The position numbers and the translations under genes were made by a program. The notes below the pieces were generated by a model. That model made no database searches and was not told where the DNA came from. It worked only from the letters and a program-made list of their open reading frames with translations. Shown piece by piece: positions 7,909 to 16,504 of a stretch of DNA of 64,000 nucleotides (positions are counted from its first letter, which is position 1; every line of letters starts with the position of its first letter). Source of the DNA: JANJUB01 sp964586225 (lineage in GTDB: Bacteria; Armatimonadota; Fimbriimonadia; Fimbriimonadales; Fimbriimonadaceae); contig CAZPHD010000002.1 of the NCBI GenBank assembly GCA_964586225.1, positions 62,001-126,000 on the forward strand, in the 5' to 3' direction.

Positions 7909-9168
7909 ATGGGAAAGGAATTAGAGTCTGCCTTTGACGGCGAAGCAACGGTGTTACGCTACATCGAGACCCGTCGCGATGACTTGCGAGACGTGATTCT
8001 CGTGCAATACGCGGGGATGGTCGAGCGAATCGCACGGCGATTTGCGGGAATCGAGCCGTTCGAAGACTTGGTCCAAGTCGGGTTTATCGGGTTGCTCAAT
8101 GCGCTGTCGAAGTTTGATCCGACGGCGGGGGTTCGCTTCAATACCTACGCGACTTATCTCGTCGCGGGCGAAATGAAGCACTACCTCCGCGACCGCGCCC
8201 AGACCATCCGCCAACCTGCTTGGCTCCAGGAACTGCGTGGCAAGGTTAACAAGGCGGCGAGCATTCTTCAAGCGAACCTGGGACGCACCCCTTCCGAGCG
8301 TGAGATCGCCGAACACATCGGGGTGAGCGAAACCTCCGTGCGCGAAGTGTACGTTACCCAGGAGATGCTTAAGCTCAGCTCCTTGGACGCTACGCCCGGC
8401 GATGAGGATGGCGATAGCGAACTCGAGAAGCTGGACTCCAGCGACTTCTGCGTGGAGCAACTCAGTGTGGAGGATCGGCTTGTGCTCGAAAGTGCCATGG
8501 GTCAGCTGCGCGATCTCGAGCGCCAGGTGCTAACGCTGTTCCACTTCGATTCAATGAGCCAGACCGAGATTGCCGCGCATCTCCAGATTTCGGGCAACTA
8601 CGTTTCCCACATCTTGCGCCAGTCACTGGCCAAGCTCCGAAAAATCCTTCAGCAAGAGCAGTTACGAGACCGTGTGTTGCGACGTGACGCCGAAGTCGAC
8701 TATGAAGTGGTTGATGATCTCACGGGTGCTTACACCGAGTCGTTCTTCCGCGCTCGCCTCGAAGAGGAAGTTCATCGCGCGTCGTGCAATGACTCGGCGG
8801 TTGGCATCGTCATGATCAGCTTCTCCGGTCTAGAGACGTTGCGCAAGTTCTACGGGGCAACGAGCGTCGATGACTTCATGGCCGACGCCGCTGACTTCAT
8901 TCGCGATTGCGTTCGAAGACTCGATCTCGTTTGCCGTTTTGAAGATACGTCGTTCGGGGTGATACTGCCGTCGTCGGGAAACAACGCTCAGATGATCCAG
9001 CGACGTCTTGTCAGCAAGATCGTCGCTTGGGTGAACCAGCGCTACGCTCGGAACACGCCGGTTCGGGTTTCGATCGGGCATGCCGCCTTTCCCGAGGCGG
9101 GACGATCAGGCAAGCAGCTGCTCGCTGCCGTGAAGATGGAGCAGATCATCACCAGCGAAGCCGCCTAG
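7909..9168 (+). CDS. Sigma-70 family (SigB/SigF type) factor fused to a degenerate GGDEF domain
   Basis: 419 aa. Residues about 25-110 are sigma region 2 (AGMVERIARRFAGIEPFEDL, then VGFIGLLNALSKFDPTAGVR and FNTYATYLVAGEMKHYLRDR); about 110-165 is region 3 (GRTPSEREIAEHIGVSE); about 195-250 is region 4 with its helix-turn-helix (MSQTEIAAHLQISGNYVSHI). From residue 265 a GGDEF domain begins with VDDLTGAYTESFFRARLEEE, matching the DxLTGxxNRRxF opening. The signature GGDEF is replaced by EDTSF (345-349), so cyclase activity should be lost. Five residues before it stands RRLD (336-339), the RxxD inhibitory-site motif that binds c-di-GMP, at canonical spacing; the block reads RRLDLVCRFEDTSFGVILP. 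The domain closes with RVSIGHAAFPEAG. Established: I-site-only GGDEF proteins such as PopA bind c-di-GMP. Inferred: c-di-GMP controls this sigma factor. AAGGA 7 nt before the ATG. Confidence 0.88.
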   Translation: MGKELESAFDGEATVLRYIETRRDDLRDVILVQYAGMVERIARRFAGIEPFEDLVQVGFIGLLNALSKFDPTAGVRFNTYATYLVAGEMKHYLRDRAQTIRQPAWLQELRGKVNKAASILQANLGRTPSEREIAEHIGVSETSVREVYVTQEMLKLSSLDATPGDEDGDSELEKLDSSDFCVEQLSVEDRLVLESAMGQLRDLERQVLTLFHFDSMSQTEIAAHLQISGNYVSHILRQSLAKLRKILQQEQLRDRVLRRDAEVDYEVVDDLTGAYTESFFRARLEEEVHRASCNDSAVGIVMISFSGLETLRKFYGATSVDDFMADAADFIRDCVRRLDLVCRFEDTSFGVILPSSGNNAQMIQRRLVSKIVAWVNQRYARNTPVRVSIGHAAFPEAGRSGKQLLAAVKMEQIITSEAA

Positions 9169-9174
9169 TACAAT
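9169..9174 (+). promoter_or_regulatory. -10 box TACAAT, 6 nt before the kbl start
   Basis: TACAAT overlaps the end of the sigma-GGDEF gene and is 6 nt from ATG 9181, with no Shine-Dalgarno between. Leaderless-type start. Confidence 0.5.
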
Positions 9175-9180
9175 CTGCGC

Positions 9181-10380
9181 ATGAACGCGCAGTTTCAGGA
9201 TTGGCTTGGTGATCAGCTTCAGGGGCTCAAGGATCAGCACCTCTACAAGGTGCCGAAGATCTTGGAGACCCCGGCCGGTGGGCGCGTTCGCATGGATGGG
9301 CGAGAGGTCGTCAACCTCTCCAGCAATAACTATCTTGGTCTCGCCAATCACCCGAAGGTGCGGCAAGCCGCGCTGGATTCGATCGAGCGCTGGGGCGTTG
9401 GCGCCGGTGCCGTCCGATGGATCGGTGGCACGATGTCCGTCCATGAAGAACTCGAAGAGCGGCTCGCGAAGTTCAAGAAGACCGAAGCGGTCCTCGTGTT
9501 CACCGGCGGATTCACCGCGAACTCTGGCTGCATCCCCGCGGTGCTGACCGATAAGGACGTCGTCATTTCCGACGAACTGAACCACGCATCGATTATCGAC
9601 GGCGTTCGGCTCTCGCCAGCGGCGTATCGCAAGTCGGAAGGCTGGGTCTACGCCCATAAAGACATGGATGACCTGGAGCGGGCCTTGAAGCTCGCAAATG
9701 AGAAAGGATTTGCAAAAAAGTTAATCATAACCGACGGCGTGTTCAGCATGGACGGCGACATCGCTCCCATGCTTGACATCGTTAACCTCGCCGAGCAATA
9801 CGGTGCGATCGTCATGATCGACGACGCCCACGGCAGCGGCGTATTGGGCGAGCATGGCGCGGGAACAACGTCGCACTTCGGCCTCTACGGCCGGGTGGAC
9901 ATCCAGCTCGGGACGCTCAGCAAGGCACTCGGCGTGATCGGAGGCTATATCGCGGGTTCGGCCAAGCTCAAGGATTGGTTGATCAACCGCGGTCGCCCCT
10001 ACCTGTTCTCAACCGCGCATCCGCCGATGGTCGCCGCCGCCCTTATCGCCGCGCTGGACGTGATGGAGAATGACCCCGAGCCCATGCGTAAGCTTTGGGA
10101 CAACACGCGCAAGTGGAAGCAGATGCTCGCCGACGCGGACTTCGACACCATGGGCAGCGAAACCCCGATCACCCCGGTGTACGTTGGCGACGAAGCCAAG
10201 GCGCAGGAAATGGAGCGCCTGCTCTTCGCCGAGGGTGTCTACGCGCTTGCCATCGTGTTCCCAACCGTTGCCCGCGGCAAGGCGCGGCTCCGGACGATGC
10301 CCAACGCGACCCATACGGAGGAAGATCTCGCGTTCGCGATTGATGCTTTCAAGCGCGTCCGCGACCGACTGGGCCGGTAA
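9181..10380 (+). CDS. kbl: Glycine C-acetyltransferase / alpha-oxoamine synthase (KBL/BioF family)
   Basis: PLP enzyme of the alpha-oxoamine synthase family. 399 aa. Motifs: NLSSNNYLGLANHP near the N-terminus, GAGAVRWIGGTMSVHEELEE, the PLP-ring contact IDDAHGSGVLGEHGAG and the Schiff-base lysine in GTLSKALGVIGGY. The closest named homologues by eye are 2-amino-3-ketobutyrate CoA ligases (threonine catabolism with Tdh), though BioF and serine palmitoyltransferase share the fold. No tdh or bio genes adjoin, so the exact substrate is uncertain. Starts leaderlessly behind TACAAT. Confidence 0.85.
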   Translation: MNAQFQDWLGDQLQGLKDQHLYKVPKILETPAGGRVRMDGREVVNLSSNNYLGLANHPKVRQAALDSIERWGVGAGAVRWIGGTMSVHEELEERLAKFKKTEAVLVFTGGFTANSGCIPAVLTDKDVVISDELNHASIIDGVRLSPAAYRKSEGWVYAHKDMDDLERALKLANEKGFAKKLIITDGVFSMDGDIAPMLDIVNLAEQYGAIVMIDDAHGSGVLGEHGAGTTSHFGLYGRVDIQLGTLSKALGVIGGYIAGSAKLKDWLINRGRPYLFSTAHPPMVAAALIAALDVMENDPEPMRKLWDNTRKWKQMLADADFDTMGSETPITPVYVGDEAKAQEMERLLFAEGVYALAIVFPTVARGKARLRTMPNATHTEEDLAFAIDAFKRVRDRLGR

Positions 10381-10391
10381 GCTAGCCAACC

Positions 10392-10982
10392 GTGATTCTC
10401 GTTATCGACAACTACGACTCTTTCACCTACAACTTGGTGCAGTATCTGGGCCAGGCCGGGGCTGAGGTCGTGGTTCACCGCAACGACGAGATTGACCTTG
10501 ATGCGATTCGTAAGCTCGATCCGGACGGGATCATGCTCTCTCCCGGGCCATGCACACCGCGGGAATCGGGTGTATGCCTTGATGTTCTGGGTGCGGCGCT
10601 GAGAGGTGATTTACCGCAGCCGATCTTCGGGGTTTGCTTGGGGCACCAAGCCATCGGTGAAGTCGCGGGCGGCGTGGTTAAGCAAGCCCGGCGAATCATG
10701 CATGGCAAAACTTCGATGGTGCGGCACGATGCCCAAGGGCTCTTTTCGGGCATGCCCAATCCGTTCCGAGCGGTGCGCTACCACTCGCTCGTAGTGACCG
10801 CGGACAGCGTGCCGATCGGCTTCACCGTGACCGCGACCGCCGAAGACGATAGCGAGATCATGGGGTTGCGACATGAAACGCTCCCTATCGAAGGTGTTCA
10901 GTTTCATCCCGAGTCGGTGCTCACCGAGGAAGGCTTCCGCATCGTCGAGAACTTTGTCAAGCGCGTGGGCGCAAGGGTCTAA
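10392..10982 (+). CDS. trpG: Anthranilate/aminodeoxychorismate synthase glutamine amidotransferase
   Basis: Class I glutamine amidotransferase that supplies ammonia to TrpE or PabB. 196 aa. Motifs: IDNYDSFTYNLVQYLG, oxyanion-hole region LSPGPCTPRESG, nucleophile Cys in FGVCLGHQAIGE, and the His-Glu of GVQFHPESVLTE. GTG start. No trpE or pabB is adjacent; trpD, trpC and trpF lie 15 kb downstream, so tryptophan genes are split. The protein may be amphibolic (serving both tryptophan and folate). Confidence 0.92.
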   Translation: MILVIDNYDSFTYNLVQYLGQAGAEVVVHRNDEIDLDAIRKLDPDGIMLSPGPCTPRESGVCLDVLGAALRGDLPQPIFGVCLGHQAIGEVAGGVVKQARRIMHGKTSMVRHDAQGLFSGMPNPFRAVRYHSLVVTADSVPIGFTVTATAEDDSEIMGLRHETLPIEGVQFHPESVLTEEGFRIVENFVKRVGARV

Positions 10983-10985
10983 GCC

Positions 10986-13367
10986 GTGAACTTGCGCGAA
11001 TGGACGGTGGATTACGGCGAGGGGCCGCGGGCGGTGACGATCCCCCACGCCTGGCGTCAGGAGGTCCCAGTTTGGTGGGAGGGTCCAGCGATCTATCGAA
11101 CCGTGGCCCGGCGGACCCAACCCGGCCCGCATCGGTTGCGGTTCGAAGGCGTCAGCTACGCGGCCGACGTGTGGGTGAATGGTCAACCTCTGGGGCGGCA
11201 CGAGGGCATCTGGGATGCGTTCGAGTTCCTGCTACCGGATGCGGAGCAGTGGGACATTGAGGTGCGGGTCACCAAGAACGGGGGCGAGACGTTTCCCGCG
11301 CGCGAGGTTGCGAGCGGGTTCATCCCCTTCGTGTATCACACGTTTGGGGGGATCTACAAACCGGTGGCTATTGTGCCAGACCGTGACACCCAGCCCGGCG
11401 CCCCCGCCACCCGGCGAGCATGGGCGGTGGGCGCTCAAGTTTGGGTCGCAGACCACGATGCCCCGGCACCGAGCATCCAGGATGCCGCGCAGGCATGGCT
11501 CAAGCAGCGAAAGGGCGAGACCGTCGAAGCGCCGCCGACTGCGCAGGGAGATCGGCCGTTCTACGCCCGCGGGGTGCTCACCTGGGGCTGGTATCCCGAG
11601 ATCGGTCACCTTAACCCGGATGACTCAACCATCCATCGAGAGATCGCCGAAACACGCCGGCTCGGATTCAATCTCGTCAAGTTCTGTCTGTGGGTGCCGC
11701 CGCATCGCTACTTGGAGTTGCTTGATGAAGCAGGCCTGTACGCATGGATCGAGCTCCCCCTGTGGGACCCAACGGCTGACACAGACGCCCAGCGACGGAT
11801 GGCCGACGAGCTCGTCCGGATCGTCGAGCAATATCGCCATCATCCAAACGTGATCTTCTGGACGATTGGTTGCGAGCTTCACGAAACCACCACTGCCCGC
11901 TACCGCCAAGAACTCACGGAGCGCGTCCGCGAAGTGCTGATGACCCCGGATGGGCCAGCCGCGCTCGTCAAGGACAACTCTGGCAGCGCCGAGATGTACG
12001 GCGGCGACCTCAGGGAATACGGTGACTTCTACGACTTCCACCCGTATTGCGAAACGCCCTTCTATCCCGAGGTGTTGGACTCGCTGTTGATCGGCCCGCG
12101 CCCGGCGATGCCGATTCTGCTGGGCGAGTTCAACGACATCGATGTTCACCGCGATTTGGCAAGACTCGGCAAGGAGCTGCCCTACTGGATCCGGGATGAC
12201 CGCGATCTAAATGATCAGGGCGTCCGGTGGCAACACGACTTGCCCGGCGTGATTCCCCAGAACCGATTTGCGCTCGCGCCCGGCGAACATCGGAGTGCTG
12301 CCTTACAGGCAAGTTCAGTTGTCAAGGCGGCGTTCGTGCGCAAATTGGTGCAAGAGCAAGTCCGCGCTCGGAGCGACATCGCCGGTTATGTCGTGACGGG
12401 GTGGCGTGACACGCCGATCAGTTCAGCCGGGATGCTTGATGACTGGGACCAACCCCGGTTTACCGCCGAAGACCTCGCTCACTGGAACGGCGAGGCGTGT
12501 CTCTTCCCGATCCTGGTGAGGCGTCCACCGTGGGTGCATGGCGGCAATCGTCCCGGATGGCGCGACCCGTTCAATCACTTCGCGGGACGCGTTTTCTGGC
12601 GCGTGGGAGCGCATTGTGAAGTTGAGACCGAGGGCACCCTCGAATGGGATTGTGTGAACTTCACGTGGGAGGGCATTCGGCGACCCGCCGGCCGAGTGGC
12701 ATTTGGCACGGCGGAGCCCATGTCCGTCGAGGCGATGGTGAGCAAAGAAATCGGCCAAATGAGTATCGACCTTGAACGGCCGGGCGGCTACTTGCTCCGC
12801 GCTCGCTTTGCCGGTGCCGAAAACACGTGGCCGCTTTGGGTGGTGCCCGCCCTAGGTCCCGCCGAGTTCGAAGAGTGGGGACTTGACGATCCACGCGGAT
12901 GCTTCGATGATCTCAAGCTGGGCGGCACGAGTGGCTACATCACCACGCGTTTCGGCGCGAGCAGCGAGCGGGGCATGGTCTTCCTCCAGGATGAAGGCAC
13001 ACGCAAGATGCCGTTCTGGCGCGAGGCAGCTTACGAGTTCTTTAACGATCGATTTTGGGAACCAACGGGCATGCGCGATGCATGGTCACGTTGGCTCCCG
13101 ATCACCCCGGATGCGGCGCTCGATATGGACACGATTCGGCAGGGGTATCCGCGCTGGGAGTTCGATGTGTTGCTGAATCGAGTTGACGTGCGCACCTACG
13201 CCGAGAACCCAATTCTGATCCGCGCGGTCAAGGGGACGGCCGAGTTGTTGATCACGACCGTTCGACCCTACGGGGGATTGGGATTCGGCCCGCGCGGAGT
13301 GACCCGCAATCCGTCGGGGGCCGAGTTTCTCCGGCATGGCATACGTTGGTTATCGGCAACCCGTTAG
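10986..13367 (+). CDS. Cytoplasmic glycoside hydrolase family 2-like protein
   Basis: 793 aa. N-terminal GH2 sugar-binding beta domain (WEGPAIYRTV, then RLRFEGVSYAADVWVNGQPL), a short linker region (about 135-170), a TIM barrel, and a long C-terminal beta-rich part. The probable acid/base is Glu297 in FWTIGCELHE, where the usual Asn before Glu in this clan is Cys296; the probable nucleophile is Glu381 in ILLGEFND. No signal peptide is visible. It starts with GTG 3 bp after trpG, so is likely co-transcribed. Substrate unknown (beta-galactoside, glucuronide or mannoside). The Asn-to-Cys change could mean altered activity. Confidence 0.75.
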   Translation: MNLREWTVDYGEGPRAVTIPHAWRQEVPVWWEGPAIYRTVARRTQPGPHRLRFEGVSYAADVWVNGQPLGRHEGIWDAFEFLLPDAEQWDIEVRVTKNGGETFPAREVASGFIPFVYHTFGGIYKPVAIVPDRDTQPGAPATRRAWAVGAQVWVADHDAPAPSIQDAAQAWLKQRKGETVEAPPTAQGDRPFYARGVLTWGWYPEIGHLNPDDSTIHREIAETRRLGFNLVKFCLWVPPHRYLELLDEAGLYAWIELPLWDPTADTDAQRRMADELVRIVEQYRHHPNVIFWTIGCELHETTTARYRQELTERVREVLMTPDGPAALVKDNSGSAEMYGGDLREYGDFYDFHPYCETPFYPEVLDSLLIGPRPAMPILLGEFNDIDVHRDLARLGKELPYWIRDDRDLNDQGVRWQHDLPGVIPQNRFALAPGEHRSAALQASSVVKAAFVRKLVQEQVRARSDIAGYVVTGWRDTPISSAGMLDDWDQPRFTAEDLAHWNGEACLFPILVRRPPWVHGGNRPGWRDPFNHFAGRVFWRVGAHCEVETEGTLEWDCVNFTWEGIRRPAGRVAFGTAEPMSVEAMVSKEIGQMSIDLERPGGYLLRARFAGAENTWPLWVVPALGPAEFEEWGLDDPRGCFDDLKLGGTSGYITTRFGASSERGMVFLQDEGTRKMPFWREAAYEFFNDRFWEPTGMRDAWSRWLPITPDAALDMDTIRQGYPRWEFDVLLNRVDVRTYAENPILIRAVKGTAELLITTVRPYGGLGFGPRGVTRNPSGAEFLRHGIRWLSATR

Positions 13368-13379
13368 CCCTCCGCTTGG

Positions 13380-13385
13380 TATAAT
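13380..13385 (+). promoter_or_regulatory. -10-like TATAAT upstream of the TfoX-like gene
   Basis: A consensus TATAAT 12 bp after the GH2 stop. No clear -35. A second box, TACTCT at 13410-13415, is nearer the gene. Confidence 0.35.
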
Positions 13386-13445
13386 CTTTCATCGGTTGAT
13401 TCGCCGATCTACTCTGGACCGATGGGTCCAAGAGGGTGGAGAGCC

Positions 13446-13793
13446 ATGGTCTATCGTCCCCTTCGCTATGAGCAGATGATGCGGGCGGCGGAGTCGTTCG
13501 ATGTTCGAGCGCGACGCATGTTTGGCGGGATGGGTGTCTATACCGGCGAGAAGATGTTTGCCTTCTTGATCGGAGACGACATCGGCCTAAAGCTGTGCCC
13601 GGATGACCTTGAGGAAGCGATGGGGCTCCCAGGTGCGACAGCGCTTCGTCCGGACCCCAACTCAGAGCCGATGCGTGAGTACGTGAAGATGCCGCGCGAC
13701 ATTCTCGACAACTACGAGATCTTTATGATGTGGGTCGAGCGGAGCGCGATCTACGCTCAATCGAAACTGCCTCAAGCCTCCGGCGGCGATTAG
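13446..13793 (+). CDS. TfoX N-terminal domain protein
   Basis: 115 aa, the size of a stand-alone TfoX_N domain. It has the characteristic opening ...RRMFGGMGVYTGEKMFAFLI, then GLKLCPDD and REYVKMP. In gammaproteobacteria TfoX/Sxy regulates competence; in other phyla the stand-alone domain has no proven role. I prefer ATG 13446, which has GGTGGAGA just upstream; an ATG at 13422 is possible. Its end overlaps the convergent acetyltransferase gene by 4 bp. Confidence 0.82.
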   Translation: MVYRPLRYEQMMRAAESFDVRARRMFGGMGVYTGEKMFAFLIGDDIGLKLCPDDLEEAMGLPGATALRPDPNSEPMREYVKMPRDILDNYEIFMMWVERSAIYAQSKLPQASGGD

Positions 13794-14512
13794 CGCTGCT
13801 TCGGGCAGTAGAGTCGCAACACGCCGATTTGGCGATATCCCAGTTGCGGATAGAGGTAGCCCCCCGCAGTGCTGGCGAGCAACACGCTCGATTCCCGTCC
13901 AAGCTCGCGATCGTCGAGCAGAAGTCGACTCATGAGCGCGCGCCCATAGCCTCGGCGGCGCAAGTCGTTCGGGACCCACAAATCGCCCACCCACGCATCG
14001 GCACCGACGTCTCGACTGGTGACCCACCCGTAGTCTCGGGTCCTATCCCAGATCGCGTATTGCCGAAGGTCGTCCATCCACCTTCGGGGTTGCGGAACCA
14101 TCTGCGGGATCGAAATGAGCTCAGATTCGCTCTCGATCAGGCGGACCTCGGGTTCGCATCGTGCGGTGGGAATGTCTGTTAAGTCGTGGACGAAGAGTCC
14201 TTCGGTGGCCAGGGGTCGGTAGCCGAGGTCTCGATAGGCATGATCCGAAGCTGCGAGTTCATCCGTCGACTCGAGCATGGCACCTACAAAGTGCCAACCG
14301 ACCAGTTCTTGGGCGCGCTGAACGACCAGTTCCGGCGGCACTCCATAGACGATCACTTCGGATTTGCGCGGCTTACGTCGCGGCAAGTCATCGGCCATCG
14401 TCCACAACACGCCAGCAGGTACCTCGTGTCGCGTGGTCAGATAGGGATGCGTTCGGCTCTTGTTCGCGGCGAAAGCGCGGACGAACACCTCAAGCGCCCG
14501 TGGAATGTCCAT
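13790..14512 (-). CDS. GNAT-family N-acetyltransferase
   Basis: 240 aa. The C-terminal half holds the acetyl-CoA site: VGDLWVPNDLRRRGYGRALM (motif A, RRxGxG/A) followed by LLASTAGGYLYPQLGYRQIG. The N-terminal half has no clear family and may be a second, degenerate GNAT fold. Substrate unknown. TATGCT stands 9 nt before the ATG. Confidence 0.8.
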   Translation of the reverse strand: MDIPRALEVFVRAFAANKSRTHPYLTTRHEVPAGVLWTMADDLPRRKPRKSEVIVYGVPPELVVQRAQELVGWHFVGAMLESTDELAASDHAYRDLGYRPLATEGLFVHDLTDIPTARCEPEVRLIESESELISIPQMVPQPRRWMDDLRQYAIWDRTRDYGWVTSRDVGADAWVGDLWVPNDLRRRGYGRALMSRLLLDDRELGRESSVLLASTAGGYLYPQLGYRQIGVLRLYCPKQR

Positions 14513-14527
14513 GCTCTGCTGAGCATA

Positions 14528-15070
14528 TCAGAAGCCTTCGAGCTCAGCCGTGAACTTGCCCTGGAGCCAGGTGCGGTCCTTCGTGGGTAATCGCAAATCT
14601 ATGGTGCCCGCGATCTGCCCCTTTTGAATCTGACCAAACCGAAGCTGGACGTCAATCAACTCGTGCCACATCTGGAACTCCTTGAGCCCACGGGCTGGCT
14701 TAGGTGTTCGAGTGTGGATGCCGATGACTCCGAGGCCAACAGAAGCGGGTTGATTCCGCTTCGGATAGTGCTGCGCTCGGAAGGCCTCCGTGCCCATCTT
14801 GAGAGGCAAGTTGTTTATACGATGACCACTGATCCGCGTCCCCGGCGGCAGCTGAATGATTACGATCAGCTCTTCCTCGGGCATAAACTCGGCCCCGCGC
14901 TGGAAGGTCAGCCAGTAGACCTCGGCTCGGTCGGTGAATCCGCTGGACGTTGCCGTGGCGTAATCCTTGAACTTCTGCAGTTTGGCTTGGCTGGGGGCAA
15001 AGGGTGCGCCGCAAATGGCACCCGTGGCCTTGGTTTGGCTAAGCACAAGAACTGTGAGTCCGACGAGCAT
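14528..15070 (-). CDS. Secreted protein of unknown function
   Basis: 180 aa. Begins with a short hydrophobic stretch (MLVGLTVLVLSQ) that may be a signal peptide. The remainder is mixed alpha/beta with a beta-rich middle (EELIVIIQLPPGTRIS). Two Cys only, one near the start. I do not recognise the family. It lies 54 bp after the phosphodiester-glycosidase-like gene on the same strand, so may share its transcript. Confidence 0.6.
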   Translation of the reverse strand: MLVGLTVLVLSQTKATGAICGAPFAPSQAKLQKFKDYATATSSGFTDRAEVYWLTFQRGAEFMPEEELIVIIQLPPGTRISGHRINNLPLKMGTEAFRAQHYPKRNQPASVGLGVIGIHTRTPKPARGLKEFQMWHELIDVQLRFGQIQKGQIAGTIDLRLPTKDRTWLQGKFTAELEGF

Positions 15071-15124
15071 ACTGTGTTCATCGGGAATTGGCCGTCTGAA
15101 AAGCCTGATGGAATTGCGGGATTC

Positions 15125-16504
15125 CTACTTTGGAGGCGCCGCGACAACCTTGACTCCAGCCGCTGCGAGCTTGCCACGGGCAAAGGCGGATACGAAGACG
15201 GTCCCTTCTCCAGTTGCCCGAAGAAAGCCGCCCTGATCGATCCACCCGCTGCCGGTAGCCGACCAGATCACCTCCGCGTTAGCAAGCGGCGTACCCTTGT
15301 CATCGAACACACGCAAGTAGGTCGTGGTGCCAGCATTGACGGACTCGGGTAGCGGAATGGTGAGCGCGACCGGTTCTTCACGGGGTGCTGGGGCGAGAAA
15401 GACAACCCCGTTGGCGATTTCTCGCTCGCGACCTTCGGATGGACGGCTGACGGTTTGGCCGAGCACATTCAGCGATGTCGAGCCACCGCCGTCGAGGTTG
15501 ATCGCGTCTTGACAACCCAAACGCTGCATCACCCGCGCAAGCTCTTCAAGCGTGGCTCCGTCGCTCACTTGCTGTCGACCATCCACCGTCACCCACCAGA
15601 GATCACCTTCTGAAGTGCGACCGATGGCCGTACGAGGGTGGCGACGCGTTGCGAACACGGCATCGAACCCTTGCTCGGTGGCGTCGACGGCCAAGGTTCC
15701 GTTGCGCACCAAATGGGGTCCACCCCCGATCACACTATCGATCTTCGACCAGTCGAAGCCATCAACTTGAAGGTCGATGGTCACTCGTTGGCCGGGTCGA
15801 AGACTGGCGACGAACGGCATCATGGTTCCGGTCGCCGTCAACAGTTTGTTGCCAGGAGCGATGGGCACCGACGCGGCGTCTGTCATGAGATACTGAACCT
15901 CGCCGACCACCTTCGTGCCGACTTCAAACTTGCCCTCGACGACCTTGATGACGGCATTCACGCAGTTTGCGGTGCTCGACTGGGCGATCCCTGCTCGTTC
16001 AGAGTTCAATGAGATCGAGTTTGCATTGCACGCTTCGTTGAACTGAGGAATCGGAATTGGCCCGCTACCTTCAAGCGTCATGGTCAACCGACCTACCGGT
16101 TGAGCGGATTGAGACGCACTTGGGCCCCATCCGAAAGCGCTCCGGCCGGGAAAGGGGAGGCTCAACAGTTCGCGGTTGCGGACCATCAGTCCCAGTGGAT
16201 CGCCCGTAAACGGGAAGAAGTCAGCGTTAATGGCGGCAATCGCCCCTGTGCGCCTTGCCATTTGGGCGAGGGTCTCCCGTCCGCGCGCGGGGCCATCCGC
16301 ATAGATGACTCCAAGTCCCAGCTCGGGAACTGCTTGAACGACCTTTGCGCCCGGCGTCCAACGCAAGGCATGGATCATCCGAGGCTGGGTCGTGTCAACC
16401 TCGCTTCGATAGGTGAGGCCGGGAGCAATGAGCTTTTCCCAGACCTGCGTTGGCGCAACGGCGGCTGCACCGAGAAGCGCGACAAGGAGCCCGACGCGCC
16501 TCAT
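15125..16504 (-). CDS. Secreted phosphodiester glycosidase family protein (NAGPA/DUF2233)
   Basis: 459 aa with N-terminal signal peptide (VGLLVALLGAAAVAPTQ). The NAGPA-type domain is clear in the second half: RHPRTAIGRTSEGDLWWVTV, DGATLEELARVMQRLGCQ, DAINLDGGGSTSLNVLG and SEGREREIANGVVF. The last ~85 residues look like an Ig-like beta sandwich. Family members hydrolyse N-acetylglucosamine-1-phosphodiesters, and bacterial ones are often linked with cell-wall or exopolysaccharide metabolism. Its start overlaps the LD-carboxypeptidase stop by 4 bp, supporting a role in the envelope. Confidence 0.85.
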   Translation of the reverse strand: MRRVGLLVALLGAAAVAPTQVWEKLIAPGLTYRSEVDTTQPRMIHALRWTPGAKVVQAVPELGLGVIYADGPARGRETLAQMARRTGAIAAINADFFPFTGDPLGLMVRNRELLSLPFPGRSAFGWGPSASQSAQPVGRLTMTLEGSGPIPIPQFNEACNANSISLNSERAGIAQSSTANCVNAVIKVVEGKFEVGTKVVGEVQYLMTDAASVPIAPGNKLLTATGTMMPFVASLRPGQRVTIDLQVDGFDWSKIDSVIGGGPHLVRNGTLAVDATEQGFDAVFATRRHPRTAIGRTSEGDLWWVTVDGRQQVSDGATLEELARVMQRLGCQDAINLDGGGSTSLNVLGQTVSRPSEGREREIANGVVFLAPAPREEPVALTIPLPESVNAGTTTYLRVFDDKGTPLANAEVIWSATGSGWIDQGGFLRATGEGTVFVSAFARGKLAAAGVKVVAAPPK

